Origin: Fodinicurvata halophila
Lineage (GTDB): Bacteria > Pseudomonadota > Alphaproteobacteria > Kiloniellales > DSM-21159
Assembly: GCF_042651425.1 (NCBI RefSeq)
Contig: NZ_JBHSCW010000004.1
Coordinates: 201,421-265,420 of the forward strand
DNA: 64,000 nucleotides
Direction: 5' to 3'
The notes under the pieces were generated by a model. The model worked only from the letters and a program-made list of their open reading frames with translations, did no database searches and was not told the origin of the DNA. Made by a program: the position numbers and the translations under genes. Below are positions 1 to 7,879 of this stretch, one piece after another; the stretch's first letter is position 1, and each line of letters begins with the position of its first letter.

Positions 1-352
1 CCATCTCCGGCAGGCGGTGATAGGTCTGGGGTCCGAAGACCAGATCGACCTGCGGCGCGCGGCGCACGATCTCCTCGCCCTCGGCCTGGGCCACGCAGCC
101 GGCGACGGCAAGCAGCATCCGGCGGCCGTCTGCTGCGGCCTGCTCCTTGAAATGACGCAGGCGCCCCAACTCGGAGAACACCTTCTCGCTGGCCTTCTCG
201 CGGATGTGGCAGGTGTTGAGGATAATGAGATCGGCCGCCTCCGGTCGTACCACGTCACCGTAGCCGAGGGGCGCCAGCAGATCCGCCATGCGGGCGGAGT
301 CATAGACGTTCATCTGGCAGCCGTAGGTCTTGATGTAGAGCCCTTTTGTCAC
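1..352 (-). CDS. miaB: tRNA-2-methylthio-N6-dimethylallyladenosine synthase MiaB (N-terminal part, runs off window)
   Basis: MiaB is a radical-SAM methylthiotransferase that modifies A37 of tRNAs reading UNN codons. Only about 117 N-terminal residues are in the window. They carry the UPF0004 domain with its three cluster-binding cysteines, seen in the contexts YGCQMN (about residue 11), NTCHIREKA and AGCVAQ. The radical-SAM CxxxCxxC and TRAM domains would lie beyond position 1. The start is a GTG at 350-352, because an upstream ATG is in another frame and hits a stop at once. It is the last gene of the fur-olsB-olsA-miaB minus-strand run, 80 bases after olsA. Confidence 0.93.
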   Translation of the reverse strand, partial: MTKGLYIKTYGCQMNVYDSARMADLLAPLGYGDVVRPEAADLIILNTCHIREKASEKVFSELGRLRHFKEQAAADGRRMLLAVAGCVAQAEGEEIVRRAPQVDLVFGPQTYHRLPEM

Positions 353-432
353 ACTCCAACTCGCATTGTCCGTTCGGCGGGACGTACGCTCTCCGCGTAT
401 TCCCCACCTTGATTCCACACTAGCACCAGAGA

Positions 433-1350
433 TCAGCGCGCGACAACGCCGCCATCATCTTCCGCGGCCTCTTCTGCTGCCTCTTCCGTTACATCGTCAC
501 CATCGTCCGGTTGCTTACCGGCTTCGTCCTCGGGCTCGCGTCCGGACAGCGCGCGCATCAATCCTGCCTCGACGGCGGCCTGGCAATGCCGGGTGAGGGC
601 CTTGCGCGACCCGAACTCATGCAGGGTCACCGGCTCGTGGAATTCCACGATGACGGTCAGCCGCCCGAGTCCGAGCGCCCTCCAGGCATGGTCGGGCATG
701 TCCATGTCGCCGAACCAGGCGAAATAGGGCCGCAGGAAGCGTCCGAGCGGCAGTCCGTCGAGATGGCTGTAGGTGATGGAGACGGGCTGGACTGTCAAGG
801 GCCTGTCGTGGGGGCGTCGCTCTGCCACAGAGAGCAGCGCCGACTTGAAGGGCAGTACCGAGTTGCCGTCGCTGCTTGTGCCTTCCGGGAACAGGATCAG
901 ATTGTCATCCTGCTCGAGGCGGCGGATGATCTGGTCCCTGTGGTCGGCCGTGCGGCTGGAGCGGCGCTCCACGAAGACGGAGCGCTGCAGCTTCGCCAGC
1001 CAGCTGAAGAACGGCCAATGCGCGATCTCGGCCTTGGCGATGAAGCTGCCTCTTATGCAGCGTCCGAGGATGGGGATGTCCAGATAGGAGACATGATTGC
1101 AGACGTAGAGGGTCGGCTCTTCCTGCGACTGCTGTCCGCGGCGGCGGACCTCGATGCCGAGCAGGCGGCAGACCTGGCGGTGGTACCAGTAGGGGAAGTC
1201 GCGGGCCTTCTTCGAGCCAAGAGACACCAGCACCGCCTGCACGGGCAGCAGGGCCAGGGTGAAGATCGCGAAGAGCAGAACCCGCCGCAACGAGAGAAGC
1301 GGGGAGCCGAGCGCGCCGGACGGAGGGGCGTTCACCGTTCGATCACTCAC
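433..1350 (-). CDS. olsA: 1-acyl-sn-glycerol-3-phosphate acyltransferase family protein, probable lyso-ornithine lipid O-acyltransferase
   Basis: This 305-residue PlsC-family acyltransferase has an N-terminal hydrophobic segment (about residues 24-45), the catalytic HX4D block in NHVSYLD and the acceptor-binding block FPEGTSSDG. PlsC proteins acylate lysophosphatidic acid. Its position directly downstream of an OlsB homologue argues instead for the second, O-acylation step of ornithine-lipid synthesis at the inner membrane. The C-terminus ends in a run of acidic residues and alanine (DDGDDVTEEAAEEAAEDD), unusual for the family. The start is GTG, five bases after the olsB stop, so the genes are probably translationally coupled. 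A plain PlsC role cannot be excluded. Confidence 0.82.
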   Translation of the reverse strand: MSDRTVNAPPSGALGSPLLSLRRVLLFAIFTLALLPVQAVLVSLGSKKARDFPYWYHRQVCRLLGIEVRRRGQQSQEEPTLYVCNHVSYLDIPILGRCIRGSFIAKAEIAHWPFFSWLAKLQRSVFVERRSSRTADHRDQIIRRLEQDDNLILFPEGTSSDGNSVLPFKSALLSVAERRPHDRPLTVQPVSITYSHLDGLPLGRFLRPYFAWFGDMDMPDHAWRALGLGRLTVIVEFHEPVTLHEFGSRKALTRHCQAAVEAGLMRALSGREPEDEAGKQPDDGDDVTEEAAEEAAEDDGGVVAR

Positions 1351-1355
1351 ACCCT

Positions 1356-2192
1356 TCAGCGACCCTCGTCGGAAGGTGTCCGGGGCTCGCTCTCCCCGCG
1401 CGTCAGGTGCTTGCGGTACTTCTCCGTCACGCCGTCGGTCTTCACGACCACGCAGACATCTGTGGTGCCGAAGGAGCTGTCCACCACGGCGCCGTCTCCA
1501 ACCCAGCCGCCCAGGCGAAGGTACCCCTTGATGAGCGGCGGCAGACTCGTGAGCGCGGCCTTGGCGTCGATCTCGTCGGCACTCAATCGGTCCATGGGCG
1601 TATGCAGTGCCGCGAGAGCGTGCGGGCGGAGGTGTTCAGGGGCCATGTGGTTATGGTGCAGGTAGGACAGCGGCAGCGCCAGCTTGTCCACATCGGTTCC
1701 GAAGAGACTGGCGCAGCCGAACATGAGATCCACATTGAAATGCAGGACGTAGGAGGCAATGCCGCGCCAGAGCACCTGCATGCCGATGCCGGTGCGATGA
1801 TCCTTATGCACGCAGGAGCGCCCGAGTTCCATGACTTCCCCGGGATACTCCAGGAGCGGGGAGATATCGTATTCGTCCTGGGTGTAGAACTGCCCCGCCC
1901 TGAGCGCCTGTTCGCGCCGCATGAATCGGTAGGTGGCGATCACGCTGTTTGCAGGCGCCTCGGGCGAATTGTCAAAGACCAGAAGATGATCGCAGAAGTC
2001 GTCGTAGGAATCGAATTCCCGTCCCTCACGGCGCATCTCCTCGGAAGGCTCGACCGCCATTTCCTCGACGAAAACCTGATAGCGCAAGCGTTGCGCAAGC
2101 TGGACCTCATCCGGTGTCTCGGCCAGTCGTATATGCAGGTCCTTGGACTTCACATCGACAGGCCGCGGCAGTCCGTCCGCTGTCAGCTCCAT
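1356..2192 (-). CDS. olsB: L-ornithine N(alpha)-acyltransferase OlsB (GNAT/hemolysin-like fold)
   Basis: OlsB transfers a 3-hydroxyacyl group from ACP to ornithine, the first step of ornithine-lipid synthesis. The protein has the family pattern: an N-terminal RLAETPDEVQLAQRLRYQVF block, the acidic EFDSYDDFCDHLLVFD segment, then ELGRSCVHKDHRTG and the FGCASLFGTD block. I chose the ATG at 2192 (278 residues) because AGGGAA precedes it. The frame stays open to a GTG at 2246, four bases after fur, which has no clear ribosome-binding site. Overlapping or tight spacing from fur through olsA suggests co-transcription. The family assignment is firm; the acyl acceptor is inferred. Confidence 0.86.
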   Translation of the reverse strand: MELTADGLPRPVDVKSKDLHIRLAETPDEVQLAQRLRYQVFVEEMAVEPSEEMRREGREFDSYDDFCDHLLVFDNSPEAPANSVIATYRFMRREQALRAGQFYTQDEYDISPLLEYPGEVMELGRSCVHKDHRTGIGMQVLWRGIASYVLHFNVDLMFGCASLFGTDVDKLALPLSYLHHNHMAPEHLRPHALAALHTPMDRLSADEIDAKAALTSLPPLIKGYLRLGGWVGDGAVVDSSFGTTDVCVVVKTDGVTEKYRKHLTRGESEPRTPSDEGR

Positions 2193-2249
2193 GTATTCGC
2201 TTTCCCTGCTCGCGGAATCCCGACTGGTCCGTAGAGGCTGGACCACGGT

Positions 2250-2726
2250 TCAGCCTGTTTCCCTGTGGCGTTTGGCTGCTGTTTCCACCTGCTCGTCGTA
2301 CTCGCCCTTTTCGGAGTCCTTCAGCTTGACCGCATAGAGCTCCAGGCGATGGTCGATCAGACGATAGCCAAGCTTGTGGGCAATTTCCTGCTGCAGGCGC
2401 TCGATCTCTTCATTGTAGAACTCGATGACATCGCCGCTCTGCATGTCGATCAGGTGATCGTGGTGATCTTCCGTCGCCTCTTCATAGCGCGAGCGGCCGT
2501 CACCGAAGTCATGGCGTTCGAGAATCCCGGATTCCTCGAACAGCTTGACGGTCCGGTAGACCGTGGCAATGGAAATCCGTGGGTCCACCTCGGACGCGCG
2601 CTGGTAGAGCTGTTCCACATCCGGATGATCGGTGGCCTGGGAGAGGACCCGTGCAATGACGCGCCGCTGCTCGGTCATCTTCAGGCCACGATCGACACAG
2701 AGTTGCTCAATACGTTCCGGCATCAC
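2250..2726 (-). CDS. fur: Fur-family metalloregulator (Fur/Mur)
   Basis: This 158-residue protein has a winged-helix N-terminus (TEQRRVIARVL, then ISIATVYRTVKLFEESGI) and a metal-binding dimerisation part containing EDHHDHLID and DHRLELYAV. The HHDHLI block fits Fur or the manganese-responsive Mur found in alphaproteobacteria. No haem-type Irr motif or Zur cysteine pairs are visible; cysteine is nearly absent, so a structural CxxC zinc site is missing. Two consecutive ATGs open the frame. A perfect inverted repeat enclosing a TATAAT lies just upstream. It sits between mucR and olsB and may drive the olsBA-miaB genes as well. Confidence 0.92.
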   Translation of the reverse strand: MMPERIEQLCVDRGLKMTEQRRVIARVLSQATDHPDVEQLYQRASEVDPRISIATVYRTVKLFEESGILERHDFGDGRSRYEEATEDHHDHLIDMQSGDVIEFYNEEIERLQQEIAHKLGYRLIDHRLELYAVKLKDSEKGEYDEQVETAAKRHRETG

Positions 2727-2743
2727 CTTCTCGTAACTTTCCT

Positions 2744-2768
2744 GTTTCGGCTCTATTATAGCCGAAAC
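2744..2768 (-). promoter_or_regulatory. Inverted repeat enclosing the putative -10 box of fur
   Basis: GTTTCGGCT and AGCCGAAAC form a perfect 9-bp inverted repeat around a 7-base centre. Read on the minus strand, the centre contributes to TATAAT (2760-2755), 29 bases before the fur start, a good -10 position. The -35 match is weak (TTGCGT at 2785-2780, 19-base spacing). The repeat could be an operator for autoregulation or the end of the mucR transcript. It is too GC-rich for a classical Fur box and no U-tract follows it. Confidence 0.5.
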
Positions 2769-2834
2769 GGGGGGTTGCTACGCAATGGATTTCCTGACCG
2801 GAGCGCCGTCACGACCCTGCGCTCGGACATGTCC

Positions 2835-3239
2835 TCACCTTGCGCGCTTGCCCAGGCCAATATCCTTGGCAAGCTTGCTGCGCTGCCGGGCATAGTTGGG
2901 GGCCACCATCGGGTAATCGGCGGGAAGACCCCACTTCTCCCGATACTCTTCCGGAGTCATGTTGTAGGCCGTTTTCAGGTGCCGCTTGAGCATCTTCAGC
3001 TTCTTGCCGTCCTCGAGACAGATCAGATAGTCCGGCGTGATGGACTTCTTGATCGGTACGGCCGGGGTGGGCTTTTCCGGTTCCTTGCCGGTGTCCTGAC
3101 CGACATTCGCCAGAGTCGAATAGACCTCACGAATCAGGCCGGGCACATCTGCAGGGGCCACGGCATTATTGGAAACGTGTGCTGCAACTATGTTGCTGGT
3201 CAGTGATAATAGTTCGCTGATTTTTGGTTCTTCGCTCAT
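2835..3239 (-). CDS. mucR: MucR/Ros family zinc-finger transcriptional regulator
   Basis: This 134-residue protein matches MucR/Ros across its length. It has an N-terminal oligomerisation region (residues 1-50), a proline-rich linker (KEPEKPTPAVPIKKS), then the prokaryotic zinc finger starting ITPDYLICLEDGKKLKMLKRH with the family's Cys-Asp-His pattern. This is followed by YNMTPEEYREKWGLPADYPMVAPNYA, the most conserved family segment. MucR proteins bind AT-rich DNA as H-NS-like silencers and repress their own genes. The upstream region here is AT-rich against a GC-rich background, which fits autoregulation, though that is inferred. Confidence 0.95.
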   Translation of the reverse strand: MSEEPKISELLSLTSNIVAAHVSNNAVAPADVPGLIREVYSTLANVGQDTGKEPEKPTPAVPIKKSITPDYLICLEDGKKLKMLKRHLKTAYNMTPEEYREKWGLPADYPMVAPNYARQRSKLAKDIGLGKRAR

Positions 3240-3270
3240 CGCTCTTTCTCAGATAACAGTTTCATGTCCT

Positions 3271-3298
3271 TATATATGACCTTTCTCTTGCTTGACAA
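3271..3298 (-). promoter_or_regulatory. Candidate mucR promoter in AT-rich leader
   Basis: On the minus strand TTGTCA (3298-3293) and TATATA (3276-3271) are separated by 16 bases and lie 32 bases upstream of the mucR start. The whole 3240-3430 interval is AT-rich, with long T runs around 3325, and a 6-bp repeat CCAAGT...ACTTGG spans 3316-3345. The AT-rich stretch is the kind of DNA that MucR binds. Confidence 0.45.
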
Positions 3299-3426
3299 TA
3301 CGCTTTTCTGCTCAACCAAGTATTTTTTTATTTATGCTCACTTGGCTCATTTTACGGGAATCAAACTTTTCCAGCCCAGATCATGTCCATCGAGGATGAT
3401 GAAAAATAGAGGCAAGAATTGCGAAA

Positions 3427-3924
3427 CTAATAAATTCGCCGCTCCATAACCAGAGCATCGACGGGGGTGCGCCGTCCCCGATCGTAGTAGGCAGGACGGC
3501 GGGCAGTGACGACGAATTCGCCGCTTCTGTACAAGGCGAGAGCAGAGTGATTGTCTTCGGCCACTTCCAGGAAGAGCTGCCGGGCGCCGAGGGCCCGTGC
3601 CTGGGCGCACACGTCTGCCAGCAGGGTGAGCCCCAAGCCCATGCGTCGGCTTTGGGGCAGCACCCCCAGCGTTATGACCTCGGCTTCGTCGGCCGCCGTC
3701 CTGGCCAGGCAGAAGCCGGCGGGCGGCGCTTCAGGTTCGGCCCTCGCGTTCTCCGCCAGGCGCAGGAAGTAGCCGGACAGGCGGAACAGGGCGTCCAAGG
3801 TTGTCCTGTCCCAGGGGTCCTCGGGGAAGCAAAGTCGGTGCGCTTGGGCCAGGGGGGCGATGTCGCGCTCCGTACCGGCACGGATAGAGTGGGGCGAGCC
3901 CTTTCCCTCGGCCGAACGGTTCAC
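3427..3924 (-). CDS. rimI: Ribosomal-protein-alanine N-acetyltransferase RimI (GNAT)
   Basis: RimI acetylates the N-terminal alanine of ribosomal protein S18. The GNAT fold is visible: IRAGTERDIAPLAQAHRLCF at the start, the acetyl-CoA loop LPQSRRMGLGLTLL, then LEVAEDNHSALALYRSGEF and YYDRG. The reading frame stays open far upstream inside tsaB, but the family length (about 165 residues) and the GTG at 3924, which overlaps the tsaB stop by four bases (GTGA), identify the real start. The tsaB-rimI pairing is typical and supports the assignment over a generic acetyltransferase. Confidence 0.88.
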   Translation of the reverse strand: MNRSAEGKGSPHSIRAGTERDIAPLAQAHRLCFPEDPWDRTTLDALFRLSGYFLRLAENARAEPEAPPAGFCLARTAADEAEVITLGVLPQSRRMGLGLTLLADVCAQARALGARQLFLEVAEDNHSALALYRSGEFVVTARRPAYYDRGRRTPVDALVMERRIY

Positions 3925-4637
3925 TGTGCGGAGGCCTCTCGTGGACGCGAGACATCCGGCGCCCTTAGGTAGAGCGGTGCCGCGGCCAGGCTGTCGTCGG
4001 TCGCCGACGGCCGGGCCGCCCAGTGGGCCAGGCTGCGTGCATCGCAGTGTCGTGCGGTCTCCACGAACCGGTACGGCTGCTCCGCAAGTTCCGGGAGGGC
4101 AAGCGCGCGTTCCGCGCCGTCGCCCGCCAGCCGCAGGGGGCCGCGCGGCAGCCGCGCGAGCAGAGCGTCCGGGGAGCAGCCCTCCGGCGATCCCAGAGGG
4201 GCGCCCGAAGCGGCGTAGCAACGCAGGAAGACGTCTCCCCGTCTGCTGTCGATCAGGACGGCGAGCGGCGTGTCAGTGTCCTCGTCTCCGGAACGCGCCT
4301 CGCGGGCCTGTTCGGCCAGCAGGGCAAAGCTGTCGAGGCAGAGCAACGGGCACTCGAGCCCGAGCGCAAGTGCGCGGGCCGTGGCCAGCCCCACGCGTAC
4401 GCCCGTGAAACTGCCCGGTCCGACGGTGACGGCCAGGCGCGTGATGTCCTGGTAGCTTGTCGCCGCCTCCTCCAGCACCTCCGCGATCATGGGCATCAGC
4501 CGCTCGGCATGGCCGCGGCTGCGGATCTCGAAACGGGCGGCCGCCACGTGGCCTTGGCGAAACACGGCCGCGGAACCGGCCGATCCAGAGGTGTCAAGGG
4601 CCAGGACGGTCGGCCCGGAGGAGGAGTCAGGTGTCAT
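3921..4637 (-). CDS. tsaB: tRNA threonylcarbamoyladenosine biosynthesis protein TsaB
   Basis: TsaB is the inactive ASKHA-fold partner that supports TsaD in making t6A at position 37 of ANN-decoding tRNAs. The 238-residue protein has the expected N-terminus VLALDTSGSAGSAAV, the HAERLMPMI segment and the signature TVGPGSFTGVRVGLATARAL. The C-terminal half is more variable and ends in PLYLRAPDVSRP. Its ATG overlaps the stop of the upstream reductase gene (ATGA) and its stop overlaps the rimI GTG, so three genes form one tight unit. Confidence 0.95.
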   Translation of the reverse strand: MTPDSSSGPTVLALDTSGSAGSAAVFRQGHVAAARFEIRSRGHAERLMPMIAEVLEEAATSYQDITRLAVTVGPGSFTGVRVGLATARALALGLECPLLCLDSFALLAEQAREARSGDEDTDTPLAVLIDSRRGDVFLRCYAASGAPLGSPEGCSPDALLARLPRGPLRLAGDGAERALALPELAEQPYRFVETARHCDARSLAHWAARPSATDDSLAAAPLYLRAPDVSRPREASAQ

Positions 4638-5278
4638 GCGATGCGACAGACCTCGTCGAAGTCAAAGCGCGGCAGGCGTTCGTGCAGCACGGAGGGATCG
4701 CCGTAGCCGAGGTTGCAGAGAAAGTTCGAGCGTATTGTCGTACCGGCAAAAAAGGTGTTGTCCACCCCTTCGTTGCTGAATCCCGACATGGGGCCGCAAT
4801 CGAGACCCAGCGCCCGTGCCGCGATGATCAGGTACGCGCCCTGCAGGCTGCCGTTCCGGAAGGCATTCTCCACGCGCGCCTCGTGCTTGTGCTCGCCGGC
4901 GAACCCGGATCGCGCGTCGGCATGGGGAAACATGCGCGGCAGGTGTTCGTGGAACTCCACGTCGTAACCGACGATCGCGGTCACCGGCGCCTTCATGGTC
5001 TTGTCGGCATTGTTCTTGGCCAGGTGGGGCTTCAGCGCCTCCTTGGCCTCCGGCGACTTCACGAAGACCAGCCGGATGGGCTGGCAGTTGGCGCTGGTGG
5101 GGCCCATGCGCGCCGTCTCCCACAGCTGCCGCAGCAGGCTGTCGGGGACAGGGCGGTCCTGCCAGGCGTTATGGGTGCGTGCCTTCAGAAAGATCTGGTC
5201 GAAGGCCAGGTCGTCGAGGGCCTCGCTGTCGGGGGCGTCGTCTGCGTCGCGGGTTTTTCTGGCTGCTGTCTGCTGCAC
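4634..5278 (-). CDS. Nitroreductase-family malonic semialdehyde reductase (RutE/HadB-like)
   Basis: This 214-residue FMN nitroreductase matches the RutE subfamily. It has RTHNAWQDRPVPDSLLRQLWE near the N-terminus, the FMN-contacting MGPTSANCQPIRLVFV, GSLQGAYLIIAARALGLDCGPMSGF in the middle and FLCNLGYGDPSVLHERLPRF at the end. RutE reduces malonic semialdehyde to 3-hydroxypropionate in uracil breakdown. No other rut genes are nearby, so the physiological substrate is uncertain. It heads the reductase-tsaB-rimI unit with ATGA overlap into tsaB. Confidence 0.83.
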   Translation of the reverse strand: MQQTAARKTRDADDAPDSEALDDLAFDQIFLKARTHNAWQDRPVPDSLLRQLWETARMGPTSANCQPIRLVFVKSPEAKEALKPHLAKNNADKTMKAPVTAIVGYDVEFHEHLPRMFPHADARSGFAGEHKHEARVENAFRNGSLQGAYLIIAARALGLDCGPMSGFSNEGVDNTFFAGTTIRSNFLCNLGYGDPSVLHERLPRFDFDEVCRIA

Positions 5279-5566
5279 CGTACAACCTCCTTGCCTGTGT
5301 AAACCGTGGCCGACGGGCTGCCGGCATAACAGGCCACTTGGTACCCCTTAGGCAGACGGACAAGTTTTACCTTTGGTGGCTTGTCGCTGCCGTGGATGCT
5401 GACGTAGGTTGGAGGCGGATCGGATCGGGAAATCCGGGGAAGAGCTCAATGGGCCGGAAGGGTCAGCCAGAGGCCATACCCGGCAAGACCTCGTCCGCGG
5501 CGACGCAAGGTGGTATGGAGGCGGCGCGCTTGCGCCATTCCGCAACGCAATTGGGGGCTTTGTATC
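5279..5566. other. Intergenic region between divergent genes
   Basis: This 288-base interval separates the minus-strand reductase gene from the plus-strand deacetylase gene and must contain both promoters. I see no convincing -35/-10 pair, repeat or small gene in it. Confidence 0.5.
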
Positions 5567-6643
5567 ATGCTGGGCAGAATGGGGCGACGATGTCTTCGAG
5601 GGTTCGGTGCCTGCCTGCCGGCGGCAGTGGCTGTTGGCCTGATCTTCACCGGTGGCCTTCCGGCCGCCGCGGAGATGACCGAGGCCGAGTTGAACAACGG
5701 CGCCGTGGTCTTGATGTATCATCGTTTCGGAGAGAGCGACTACCCCAGCACCAACGTGACGCTGGAGCAGTTCGAACGCCAGCTCGAGACGCTCGAGAGC
5801 GGTCCCTACGAGGTCATGGCGCTCGGTGACATCGTCGCAGCTCTGGAGTCGGGGGAGACGCTGCCCGATCGCACGGTGGCCATCACCATCGACGATGCCT
5901 ACCGGTCGGTCTATACCGAAGCCTGGCCGCGCCTCAGGGAGGCCGGCTTTCCCTTCACGCTGTTCGTTGCCACTGACGTGCTCGACCGGGAAACGGCCCC
6001 CTACATGACCTGGGACCAGCTGCGCGAACTCGCGGCCTCGGACCTGGCGAGCATCGGCCATCAGACGGCCTCGCATCCCAGCATGCCGCAGCAGAGCCTG
6101 GAGCGGAACGAGGAGGAAATCCGACGCGCGAACGCCCGTTTCGAAAAGGAGCTGGGCCAGATCCCCAGCCTGTTCGCCTATCCCTACGGGGAAAGCTCCA
6201 AGGCCGTGCAGGAGCTGGTGGAGGAGGCCGGCTTCGAGGCGGCCTTCGGCCAGCATTCCGGTGTCATCGGGACAACTCTGAACCGGTTCAACCTGCCGCG
6301 CTTTGCGCTCAACGAGGATTACAGCGACGAGGACCGGCTTAACACGATCCTCAATGCCCGTCCGCTGCCGGCCCGGGACGTCACCCCGGAGGATCCTCTG
6401 GTCGGCGAGAACGACAATCCACCGGTGGCCGGTTTCACGGTCGAGGAGGCTGCAGGCGCACTGTCCGGGCTGTCGTGCTACAGCAGCGGTCCCGAAGTGA
6501 AGCTGGAGCAACTGGATCGGCGCATCGAACTGCGCTTCGCAGGCCCGCTACCGGAGGGCCGGACCCGTGTCAACTGCACGATGCCGGCCGACGAGGGGCG
6601 GTGGCGCTGGTTCGGGCGCCAGTTTCTCGTCCCCGAGGATTGA
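5567..6643 (+). CDS. Secreted polysaccharide deacetylase family protein (NodB homology)
   Basis: A basic N-terminus (MLGRMGRRCLRG), a hydrophobic stretch and an AAAE cleavage-like site give a signal peptide of about 35 residues, so the protein should be periplasmic or secreted. The CE4 fold follows: ALVVLMYHRF-like start (VVLMYHRFGE), the metal/catalytic motif VAITIDDAYRSV in place of the usual TFDDG, GHQTASHPSM for the second motif and FAYPYGESS for the third. A C-terminal 90-residue domain (residues about 265-358) carries two cysteines (LSCYSS, VNCTMP) and is unassigned. The ATG at 5567 was preferred because it starts a good signal peptide. The sugar substrate is unknown. Confidence 0.85.
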   Translation: MLGRMGRRCLRGFGACLPAAVAVGLIFTGGLPAAAEMTEAELNNGAVVLMYHRFGESDYPSTNVTLEQFERQLETLESGPYEVMALGDIVAALESGETLPDRTVAITIDDAYRSVYTEAWPRLREAGFPFTLFVATDVLDRETAPYMTWDQLRELAASDLASIGHQTASHPSMPQQSLERNEEEIRRANARFEKELGQIPSLFAYPYGESSKAVQELVEEAGFEAAFGQHSGVIGTTLNRFNLPRFALNEDYSDEDRLNTILNARPLPARDVTPEDPLVGENDNPPVAGFTVEEAAGALSGLSCYSSGPEVKLEQLDRRIELRFAGPLPEGRTRVNCTMPADEGRWRWFGRQFLVPED

Positions 6644-6675
6644 GCCGCGCCGTTCTAGATCAGGGCCGTCCCTGT

Positions 6676-6699
6676 CCAGGCGCCGGCGTCAGCGCCTGG
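6676..6699 (-). terminator. Hairpin overlapping the end of the glucosaminidase gene
   Basis: CCAGGCGC and GCGCCTGG form an 8-bp stem with an 8-base loop that includes the stop codon of the minus-strand gene. It lies between convergent genes. No U-run follows on either strand, so termination is only possible. Confidence 0.35.
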
Positions 6700-7798
6700 T
6701 TTCGAAGGAGTGCAGTCGGGCATAGAAGCTGCCGCCGTCATCCAGCCGCGCCTCTTCCAGTTCCTGCAGCCGGTTGCTCCGGATCAGGCCGCGCAGCTTT
6801 TCCACATAGTTGTTGATTTCGGCATAGTCCTCGAGGTTCGCGGCCAGGTCATAGCCGTCGACGGTGTCCTTGCGGGCCACGGTCTCGGCGCGATTTCGGC
6901 GGAACTCCCTGTAGGCTGGATGGGTATTCAGATTGTGCATGTAGGCCCGTACCGAATCCATCAGGTCCTCGAAGGCGCGTACGCGTACGGAGCGATCCCT
7001 ATCGGGTATCAGCGCCTCCGTGCTCTCGCCCCAGGACCGTTGACCGAAGAGGGCATTGCCTTCGACGGCGAAACGCGAGGTGCCCCAGCCGCTTTCCACG
7101 ATGGCCTGAGCCAGCGCCAGGCTGACGGGCAGCACGTCCACGCGCCGCTTGAGGATGTCTGTATTGCCGTCCTCGACGCCATATTGCCGCGCCAGTTCGT
7201 CGAGCCAGGCCCGCGCCTCGGCATCGAGGACGCCTCCGGCTTGCTGGCGCTCCAGCAGCTCGATCATGTGCTCGCGCTTGGCCTCGATCTCCTGGTTCGC
7301 CAGCAGGACCAGCGGCAGGACACTGCGCAGGAAGGCCCGCTTCTTGTCGTCGACGGAAGAGAGGTTGTCGAGATCGCGGGGCAGGCCGGTAACATAGAGG
7401 CGCGGCACTTCGGCGCGGCCCTCACGCACCTCGGCCAGCTTGTAGTCGACGCGCGCAAAGTTGTTCTGCAGGTCCCTCGTGCTTGCCGGGGCCAGGATCT
7501 CGATGTTGCGGAAGTCCGGGCGATCCAGGTCCGGAAGTTCGATTTCGGTGTTGCGGTAGGCTGTCTGGCGTGACGGATCCATCTGGGGTTCGGTTCCCGG
7601 ACGCGGCGGGGGCGCCGCTCCTTCCTCTGCCAGTGCCGTCTCCACGGGATTGAACTCCGGCAGGTCGAGGCTGGCTGTCCGGTCGGATCCCGTATCCGTC
7701 TCGAACTGCGCGAAAAGTGCCGTCATGACTGCCGCGAGCACCAGACCCAGCACAGGCCCCTCCGTGCTGCGGTCGAAATACCGCCGTTTTCCGTCCAT
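6689..7798 (-). CDS. Bax-like glucosaminidase domain protein, membrane-anchored
   Basis: The protein has 369 residues. An N-terminal hydrophobic segment (GPVLGLVLAAVMTALFA) is probably an uncleaved anchor. A proline-rich linker and an alpha-helical region follow, then a lysozyme-like glucosaminidase domain with LPVSLALAQAIVESGWGTSRFAVEGNALFG containing the catalytic glutamate (AIVESGWG), and the NTHPAYREFR and YDLAANLEDYA segments. This arrangement is that of Escherichia coli Bax and FlgJ-related peptidoglycan hydrolases. The ATG at 7798 was chosen because GAGTGAGG stands ahead of it; an upstream in-frame ATG at 7831 lacks this. Confidence 0.86.
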   Translation of the reverse strand: MDGKRRYFDRSTEGPVLGLVLAAVMTALFAQFETDTGSDRTASLDLPEFNPVETALAEEGAAPPPRPGTEPQMDPSRQTAYRNTEIELPDLDRPDFRNIEILAPASTRDLQNNFARVDYKLAEVREGRAEVPRLYVTGLPRDLDNLSSVDDKKRAFLRSVLPLVLLANQEIEAKREHMIELLERQQAGGVLDAEARAWLDELARQYGVEDGNTDILKRRVDVLPVSLALAQAIVESGWGTSRFAVEGNALFGQRSWGESTEALIPDRDRSVRVRAFEDLMDSVRAYMHNLNTHPAYREFRRNRAETVARKDTVDGYDLAANLEDYAEINNYVEKLRGLIRSNRLQELEEARLDDGGSFYARLHSFETRR

Positions 7799-7879
7799 CT
7801 GCCTCACTCTTTCCCAAACAAAAACATCCACCCGGCCGAATCTGCCCCGATCGACCGTTACGGATTTTTCGTCTTGCCC

